Positions 13,021 to 18,622 of a stretch of DNA of 18,622 nt are shown one piece after another. How positions within the stretch are numbered: position 1 is the first letter of the stretch; each line of letters starts with the position of its first letter. Below the pieces are notes generated by a model, which saw nothing but the letters and a program-made list of their open reading frames with translations, ran no database searches and was not told where the DNA came from. The position numbers and the translations under genes are program-made. The stretch is from Cephalothrix spiralis (taxonomy: Eukaryota > Nemertea > Palaeonemertea > Archinemertea > Cephalotrichidae): the NCBI GenBank assembly GCA_032353305.1, contig JAUCNG010333289.1:1-18622 (forward strand), read 5' to 3'.

Positions 13021-16000
13021 GATGGAAGTGGAATCTAGTTTCGTGCCGAAATCGTTCGCTAGATTGGCTGGAAATTTATACACCCCAGAACAATGGGAAT
13101 TACCTGATGTGAAAAAATCTAATGTCTTTGGAATTATCTACACAATCAATATCTCATCATCCAATACCAGCAAAACAGAAGTTCAGTCCATGTTAATGAA
13201 AGTCAATAACGGATTCGAAAGCGTACAGGATGTTTTCCATGCTTTTGGTAGTCACACCGGTACGTATTTGTTAGATGATATACAATTATGGTCTTCTACT
13301 GGAATATTGGTATACTACAACACACCTTTGGACACTATAACAATATTCGTTCCGCACATGGCGTGCTGTCCGTATGTGCATTTATTTTTGGTAGAAATCG
13401 ATTCAAAACAATGTTTTTTCAAAACGTTTGTCGAAAAAGACTGCAAATTCACAAAGTATCTGTGTCCGAATTCAGAGTTCAACAACACTGTCAAACCTTA
13501 TCTACCAGCAGTGTGTTGGCATTTTTCTGCAGTGTCAGCACCAGACAACCCATTTATACTAGAATCAGTAAATCTACCTCCAACTCTGATTCTCAAACTA
13601 CCCAAATCGATTGTCACTCACCATCACCAAAACTTCATACTTTATACGAACCTCCAATTGAAGAAAGCAGAAGAATGGAAACGGTCAACTGGTTCAAAAT
13701 TTTCACAACTTCACGGTAATACATTACAATATAAAATAATTGAAAAAACTAAATCCCTTCTGTTACATTCGTCTTCTACTGTGATAAATGGCTGTTCAAT
13801 TTATGCAGAGGGGTTATTAGAGACATTCCAACAGTTCGTTGATATTGAACGAAATGAAAAAACAAAGAAACTTGTTGCAGATTTCGATAAGAGGTCGAAA
13901 AAGGTTAATTCACTATCGCAGTTGATTGATTTACTACGAACTTATGTAGATGATACAGCACAATTTGCTGACATGTTCAGATTAGAGTCAGAGCTCTTAA
14001 GCGTATCATCTAGTCAGGTTCACCTACAGGATAGGCCTACTGTACTTATATTCCTGAACACTATAGCAGACAAATTAGAAGCATGTAAGCAAGACATTGA
14101 CAGTTTTCCCAACAAATTACGAAATGTTTTGATCGCTGATTCGGGTATGGGTGTTATTACGAGAACGGCTCCTGTTTCCAGCGATTTTCAATCACGTACA
14201 GACGATCCTTTGCTTTCCGTTGCAACAAGTGGAGTGACAGAGCGCGGCACCATCAACAAGAATGCTTCACTGGATGTGGGTAAAAAGCATGAGTATGTCA
14301 CTTGTAAGAACATGGAATACTCCTTGCATGTGTTTACGGAAAAATTCGTAGAAAAAGAAATGCAAAACACGATAAAAGGCACCATTACTCAAATTTCATC
14401 TATCATAGATGAAACACCTAATGTTAAATCGGAAATGGGCCCATTCTTTGAACGAATTCTTAACATGACTACGAGTTTATTATACAAGCCCAATTTATCG
14501 GCGGACAGAGACGGGGGTGGTGCAAGCGATGCTTATAAACTTTACCAATATCTCAGTTCGTTGAATAACGTCCCTGAAAATTTTGAAATGCTCATGAACT
14601 TCTATGCTTCAGCTTCGCTACCCTTCACAGTATTCTACTCATACGATCACCTACTAACAGAATACGGAGTCAGTAATAAAATGGGGTTCTTAAAAGCATT
14701 TTTTACTGATATGAATAAACAAAAAAAAGAACTCGTGCAAAGATCCACTGACATTTACAACAAAATAAAACTGTGGACGGATACATCAGACGAGCAGAAT
14801 AGTATTCATGATTGGACTTCCATAGACTTAGTGGATTTCATAGCTGTTATTAACAGTAACCTTGTTGGTCCAATACAAGATTTTGTAAATGATACCCAAA
14901 CCCCCCTTAACGACGCTTCGTATAAAATCCTTAAATTGGGTAGAGTTATACGTTACACCCAAGTTTTTGAACGCGTAGATGTCATGGTCAGAATAATGAC
15001 GGCTAAATATTTCAACGGTTACGACATGCTGAATTCTGTGCCTGTACGCAATAATCACACTTATAAAAAAATAAACGACGTCCTCGATGGTTCAAGGATA
15101 TGGCCTAGACTACTAGAAACAACACAAGCTGAACAGATATGGGAAAGTGGTACATTGCTAGACCTTGTTAAATATTACATCATGGATTTGAAAACATGGT
15201 TTCAGAAGACTTTGGACAATACTCGATTGCAGATGCCCATTTACGGAAGCAATACACCCGTAAACATCTTAGACAATATAAAACAAAAAGAATACTGGAT
15301 TATAGCAATTTACGAAGAACTGCAAATTGAACTGTCTGAAAAGATAGACAGAATTATACTGTTCAGCATACACGTACTCGAAACGGAAAAGACTTGGAAA
15401 GCGAGAAGACATGGTGTCAAAGATGTCATGATCACGGACTGGTGTAGAATAAATATCAGCAGTCCCTTGGATTTTGTGACATACGTCAACAACATACGAA
15501 AAATGGAAAATTTTTACGATATAGATGTAGGCTATGACTCTATAGAAAGATGGAAAGACAATAAACTACCACTGTTACCTTTAGATCTCGAAAATGTGTA
15601 CAAATATCAATCAATTGAAAGGAGACTTCCTCCATACGTTCGAGATGTAATGTATTGGTGGGATCAGCACATACATACAGCATACAAAGATATAGTCAAG
15701 CAGAGATATACAAAAGCTACAAATGTATTTGACACAAAAGTGAATTCATGCATGAACCACATAAAAACAAAAGTTGGAGATGTTATATCTGTCTCTGTTG
15801 TCTATAAAGACTTGTGTGATACATTAAATTCGATAAAAAATGACGACACAATTGATATAAGACACGTTAAATTTTGGAACTGTCTAAAATTCATTGTGTC
15901 CATGGTCAATATCGCCCATAACCAAATATTACAAGAAACTAGTTTAGATTACGTGGACACAGTCAAAGTATTACCTTTTGCACAAAACATGATCAACGTG

Positions 16001-18451
16001 TTCGGTAATGATGCGGAAAAATCGGTAATGTTTTGCCGGTTGATGGATGATAGGGTATATGTTACGGGTATCCATGAAAAGGTAAATACACCACTCGTTA
16101 CTTCAAATCCAGAAAACGCTTACCAGTCAAAAGATTTAGAAATTGTCCAGAATTTTGCAGACTTGTTTTGCACAGCTATTGTAAGAAAACTTTCCTCTAC
16201 TCTTGCACATGAATACGAAACGAGGTTAAACGAGGTTAATAATGCAAGAGACGTAGCGAATCTGTCAGATACAGATTCATTTTTTCATGCTGTTGGACAA
16301 GTTTTTCTCGATACGGTTGAACGTTTAAATAAAGAAGACTATGAAGCGTATACTTTAAAAAAAGACATTGGTATAAGGTCAAATTTAGAATTTCATACAC
16401 CCGATGGTAAATTGGTGTATTCTTTAGATTCAGAAACCCACAATGATTCCAAAGGACTTAAGAACGAAGCAGCATGTGCCTTACAGACCGTTTTCTATTC
16501 GGCCGGTAAATCTGGAAACCAAGACGATGACTCCACAATAGGCGGTCATTTGGGACAGATACTTGTAACAGAAAACGATGAAAAAGGAGAGGGGGGCAAA
16601 TCAAACAAGTCCGATTTGATAACAGTCTTATGGAACGAAGCACTTATCGACAAACCAAAGCCATTTCCTTGTTATTCTAGCGTACCAAACACCAAACAAA
16701 AATGGTTTAACTTTATGAACGTGTTTCTAATTGACGCCATCGTGTACTTAAAACTGAACATGATACAAATATGCAGGTTAATGGAAGACGCCGAAGGGGG
16801 TAAGGGCCACGTACTAAGCGACCTGTTTACGAACGATGTTGCAAAGAAAGTTGCTGAGAGTGGTTTTGTGGAAGGTGGTACCGTTTTGGGACCGAATAGA
16901 AAACTGTATTCATTAACTCTTAGTACTGTTATAGAAGATATATTACCCCAATATATCCAAGATCACGAAACATCAAAACCCAAGTTCGTTGTTGCAGGAA
17001 AAATTAGAGCTACACTCAACATGTATAAAAACGGTTACAAATTCCCGTTCAAAGATTCCACCAAGCAGACGATATTCGAAACAGACACTATGAATAAATA
17101 CACCGAATGCTTAAAAGAAACATTCGATAACAAGACTAAATTCGATGATTTGTTAGAAATGCTAAGCAATAAACTGTACCTTTTCATGAATCGAGACTTT
17201 TCCACAGAATCCATAAACCTTGGTCAATTATCCATGTTAATGGATAGAAGTTTTTGGACGACTCGGTTTGCACTAACTTTGATTAGACTATCCCTCAAAT
17301 GGACCAGTGACGGCGACAATTTTCTATTTTCTTCCGAGGAATCACCGTTAAATAAACCGGGTACACCGGAAGACCAGAAACGCAAGCAATTGGTGTACAC
17401 ACAGCATTCAAACGATGAACAAGAAATGATCGACGTTGTAGGTCATCTGGAGAATTACTTCTATGACAACAACAGTGACTTGGGTAAACTCTTTAGAGTA
17501 ACGGTAAACAGACCTGTGTCTGACATGTACGCGAATCGGCCTTTTGAATCAGACCAATTTCATCAAGTTGTCGTTGGCGAAGAAACACAAGATGAAGATG
17601 TAGGGGAAAGTGAGGAAGAAGAAGAAATTGAAGAAACGGTGGAAGATACAGACGCTGATATAGAAGACTCAGAAGAAGGAACAGAAACGGAAAGAAGAGA
17701 AGAAACGGAAATAGATGAAGAGAAAAAAGAGGAGGGAAGGACAAAAACGACACTACCACAAGTACAAAAATCACAAATTGTGCTAGTTGAATATGATTCA
17801 GATGAAAATGACGAGTTATTGTTGAATCCAAACGAGGTAGCCGAATCATTGGACAAATTTACCAAAGAAAACATCCTTATACCAGAAGAACTTCTCAAAG
17901 ATACCATACTACATGTTGATTCGACTAAAGCAGCTATTAATTACGCTCTAGCTCCTTTACCCACATATTCGCAACCCATCAAACCAACTTTAGATAGATT
18001 TTCAACAGAAGAATTGTTGGAAAAAATAACTAAACAGTTCCAAAATATGGGCTCAGAAAAAAACTCTTGGTGTACAGATAGCACCACTGAAACAGACGTT
18101 GAACAAATGCAAACACGAGAAGAGGAAAACGTAAACAATAGACTACTTTACGACGATTTTCTTGCAACTCAAATGGAAAATATAAAACTTGAGGAAATGA
18201 AAATTGCAATAGAAACCTTACCCACAACACAACGCATATGTAGTCCCACTGTAGAACCAGAAGACTCGGCATTGGATGAAGGTGAGGATGAAGGTTCGGT
18301 TTCACCTACAACATCGCACACTGTTTCAATCTTTGACTCTGACGATGACGAGGAAGATCTTGAAATTTCAGACATAGAAATAATAATATACACAGACGAT
18401 TTAGATTATCACAATACTTTATTGGAAGAATTTTACAACACTGTATCGTGA
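13019..18451 (+). CDS. Very large unknown protein, 1,810 aa, acidic C-terminal region
   Basis: Not recognised; possibly structural or tegument-like from size alone. Residues 1 to about 1,500 look globular and mostly helical, without a signal peptide, membrane helix, nucleotide-binding loop or repeat that I can see. Residues about 1520-1577 are a Glu/Asp-dominated tract (ESEEEEEIEE). Two related acidic motifs follow: IVLVEYDSDENDE (from residue 1587) and VSIFDSDDDEED (from 1769), both SUMO-interacting-motif-like with a casein-kinase-2-type acidic context. The last residues are acidic and aromatic (YTDDLDYHNTLLEEFYNTVS). The ATG at 13019 overlaps the start codon of the opposing gene; the next in-frame ATG is at 13022, and further ones lie about 60 residues in. 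No AATAAA follows; TATAAA near 18466 is a known weak variant. The unbroken 1,810-codon frame makes coding certain. Confidence 0.8.
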   Translation: MMEVESSFVPKSFARLAGNLYTPEQWELPDVKKSNVFGIIYTINISSSNTSKTEVQSMLMKVNNGFESVQDVFHAFGSHTGTYLLDDIQLWSSTGILVYYNTPLDTITIFVPHMACCPYVHLFLVEIDSKQCFFKTFVEKDCKFTKYLCPNSEFNNTVKPYLPAVCWHFSAVSAPDNPFILESVNLPPTLILKLPKSIVTHHHQNFILYTNLQLKKAEEWKRSTGSKFSQLHGNTLQYKIIEKTKSLLLHSSSTVINGCSIYAEGLLETFQQFVDIERNEKTKKLVADFDKRSKKVNSLSQLIDLLRTYVDDTAQFADMFRLESELLSVSSSQVHLQDRPTVLIFLNTIADKLEACKQDIDSFPNKLRNVLIADSGMGVITRTAPVSSDFQSRTDDPLLSVATSGVTERGTINKNASLDVGKKHEYVTCKNMEYSLHVFTEKFVEKEMQNTIKGTITQISSIIDETPNVKSEMGPFFERILNMTTSLLYKPNLSADRDGGGASDAYKLYQYLSSLNNVPENFEMLMNFYASASLPFTVFYSYDHLLTEYGVSNKMGFLKAFFTDMNKQKKELVQRSTDIYNKIKLWTDTSDEQNSIHDWTSIDLVDFIAVINSNLVGPIQDFVNDTQTPLNDASYKILKLGRVIRYTQVFERVDVMVRIMTAKYFNGYDMLNSVPVRNNHTYKKINDVLDGSRIWPRLLETTQAEQIWESGTLLDLVKYYIMDLKTWFQKTLDNTRLQMPIYGSNTPVNILDNIKQKEYWIIAIYEELQIELSEKIDRIILFSIHVLETEKTWKARRHGVKDVMITDWCRINISSPLDFVTYVNNIRKMENFYDIDVGYDSIERWKDNKLPLLPLDLENVYKYQSIERRLPPYVRDVMYWWDQHIHTAYKDIVKQRYTKATNVFDTKVNSCMNHIKTKVGDVISVSVVYKDLCDTLNSIKNDDTIDIRHVKFWNCLKFIVSMVNIAHNQILQETSLDYVDTVKVLPFAQNMINVFGNDAEKSVMFCRLMDDRVYVTGIHEKVNTPLVTSNPENAYQSKDLEIVQNFADLFCTAIVRKLSSTLAHEYETRLNEVNNARDVANLSDTDSFFHAVGQVFLDTVERLNKEDYEAYTLKKDIGIRSNLEFHTPDGKLVYSLDSETHNDSKGLKNEAACALQTVFYSAGKSGNQDDDSTIGGHLGQILVTENDEKGEGGKSNKSDLITVLWNEALIDKPKPFPCYSSVPNTKQKWFNFMNVFLIDAIVYLKLNMIQICRLMEDAEGGKGHVLSDLFTNDVAKKVAESGFVEGGTVLGPNRKLYSLTLSTVIEDILPQYIQDHETSKPKFVVAGKIRATLNMYKNGYKFPFKDSTKQTIFETDTMNKYTECLKETFDNKTKFDDLLEMLSNKLYLFMNRDFSTESINLGQLSMLMDRSFWTTRFALTLIRLSLKWTSDGDNFLFSSEESPLNKPGTPEDQKRKQLVYTQHSNDEQEMIDVVGHLENYFYDNNSDLGKLFRVTVNRPVSDMYANRPFESDQFHQVVVGEETQDEDVGESEEEEEIEETVEDTDADIEDSEEGTETERREETEIDEEKKEEGRTKTTLPQVQKSQIVLVEYDSDENDELLLNPNEVAESLDKFTKENILIPEELLKDTILHVDSTKAAINYALAPLPTYSQPIKPTLDRFSTEELLEKITKQFQNMGSEKNSWCTDSTTETDVEQMQTREEENVNNRLLYDDFLATQMENIKLEEMKIAIETLPTTQRICSPTVEPEDSALDEGEDEGSVSPTTSHTVSIFDSDDDEEDLEISDIEIIIYTDDLDYHNTLLEEFYNTVS
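13073..13080 (-). promoter_or_regulatory. TATA box TATAAATT for the 556-aa gene
   Basis: The minus strand reads TATAAATT from 13080 to 13073, 60 bases before ATG13020, the same spacing as the TATAAG-to-ATG distance of the 295-aa gene. It lies inside the coding sequence of the opposing 1,810-aa gene (residues about 19-21). Confidence 0.5.
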
Positions 18452-18494
18452 TGCATTTTTTCTATTATAAACATAAAAATAATATCAAACATAA
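18452..18494. other. Short convergent junction
   Basis: 43 AT-rich bases between the stop of the 1,810-aa gene and the stop of the edge gene. It contains TATAAA at about 18466-18471 and an ATAAAAATAAT run, which may provide weak poly(A) signals; no canonical AATAAA is seen on either strand. Confidence 0.4.
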
Positions 18495-18622
18495 TCAATT
18501 GTCTTCTCTTGTTGTGGGTTTTTGTAGGTAAGACACATCAGAAACTTTCAATTCTTGTAACATGTTTAAAACTTCCATTTTATTATTCGTTATCATGATC
18601 TCGTGTTTATCAATAAGATGTT
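18495..18622 (-). CDS. 3' end of an unknown gene, cut by the window edge
   Basis: On the minus strand one frame stays open from the right edge for 41 codons and ends at TGA (18497-18495). The visible tail includes EVLNMLQELKVSDVSYLQ, an amphipathic helix-like stretch, and ends in KPTTREDN. The other two minus frames close within 10 codons of the edge. The 43-bp gap to the preceding convergent gene matches the packing elsewhere in the window, which supports a real gene. ATG codons occur within it, but the true start is probably outside the window. No function can be assigned. Confidence 0.5.
   Translation of the reverse strand, partial: HLIDKHEIMITNNKMEVLNMLQELKVSDVSYLQKPTTREDN

Noticed and set aside
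13021-13083. 21 extra N-terminal codons of the 556-aa protein from a GTG
   Set aside because: There is no ATG, and the region overlaps the TATA box and the opposing coding sequence. ATG13020 is the first ATG.
13288-13719. 143-codon plus-strand frame within the 1,810-aa gene
   Set aside because: It lies in another frame of a certain gene, with no recognisable features or signals of its own.
16220-16239. Perfect tandem ACGAGGTTAA x2
   Set aside because: Only two 10-bp units inside coding sequence, with no frame break; likely chance.
16480-16620. Possible nucleotide-binding loop (SAGKSG, GEGGKSNKS) in the 1,810-aa protein
   Set aside because: The required first Gly five residues before GK is missing in both, and no Walker B context is seen.
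17493-17907. Two minus-strand frames of 114-118 codons
   Set aside because: They encode only Leu/Phe/Pro or Ser low-complexity sequence, the mirror image of the Glu-rich purine tract.
1-18622. CRISPR array, insertion sequence or terminal repeats
   Set aside because: No regularly spaced repeats, transposase frame or long terminal repeats were seen.

Overview
The window looks like a compact, intron-free stretch of a large nuclear double-stranded DNA virus of an invertebrate, or a well-preserved copy of one in a host genome. The evidence is a 2,014-residue family B DNA polymerase with a proofreading exonuclease, a likely PD-(D/E)XK alkaline-type nuclease beside it, very long uninterrupted frames (one of 1,810 residues) that no cellular family I know explains, gaps of 16 to about 160 bases between genes, and eukaryotic signals (TATA boxes, AATAAA). 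The DNA is AT-rich. The very large polymerase recalls the Nimaviridae (white spot syndrome virus group); the polymerase plus alkaline-type nuclease pair also recalls herpesvirus-like replication modules. I cannot decide between these by eye, and the virus may be a divergent relative of either.

Layout. Positions 1-786 carry no protein gene but hold two eukaryotic-type tRNA sequences facing each other: tRNA-Asn(GUU) on + (325-398) and a decayed tRNA-Pro(UGG) on - (516-587). A hairpin lies between them, and the same 10-bp palindrome, ATTACGTAAT, lies on either side. Next come an ankyrin-like protein (787-2259, +), an unknown 295-residue protein (2289-3176, -), a 163-bp divergent promoter region, the DNA polymerase (3340-9384, +), the nuclease (9495-11333, +), an unknown nuclear-type 556-residue protein (11350-13020, -), a huge unknown protein with an acidic C-terminal third (13019-18451, +), and the 3' end of another gene entering from the right edge (18495-18622, -).

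How the genes may work together. Polymerase and nuclease are likely one replication/recombination unit: same strand, adjacent, each with an acidic low-complexity insertion inside its nuclease domain. The nuclease and the 1,810-residue protein share a short hydrophobic-aromatic-DSD acidic motif near their C-termini that resembles a phospho-regulated SUMO-interacting motif. The polymerase and the 556-residue protein carry clear nuclear localisation signals. Genes are packed tail-to-tail with overlapping 3' signals. At 13018-13021 two divergent genes even share the tetranucleotide CATG as overlapping start codons, which forces each promoter into the coding sequence of the other gene. The large frames checked are unbroken, so the DNA is either from a replicating virus or from a recent insertion.
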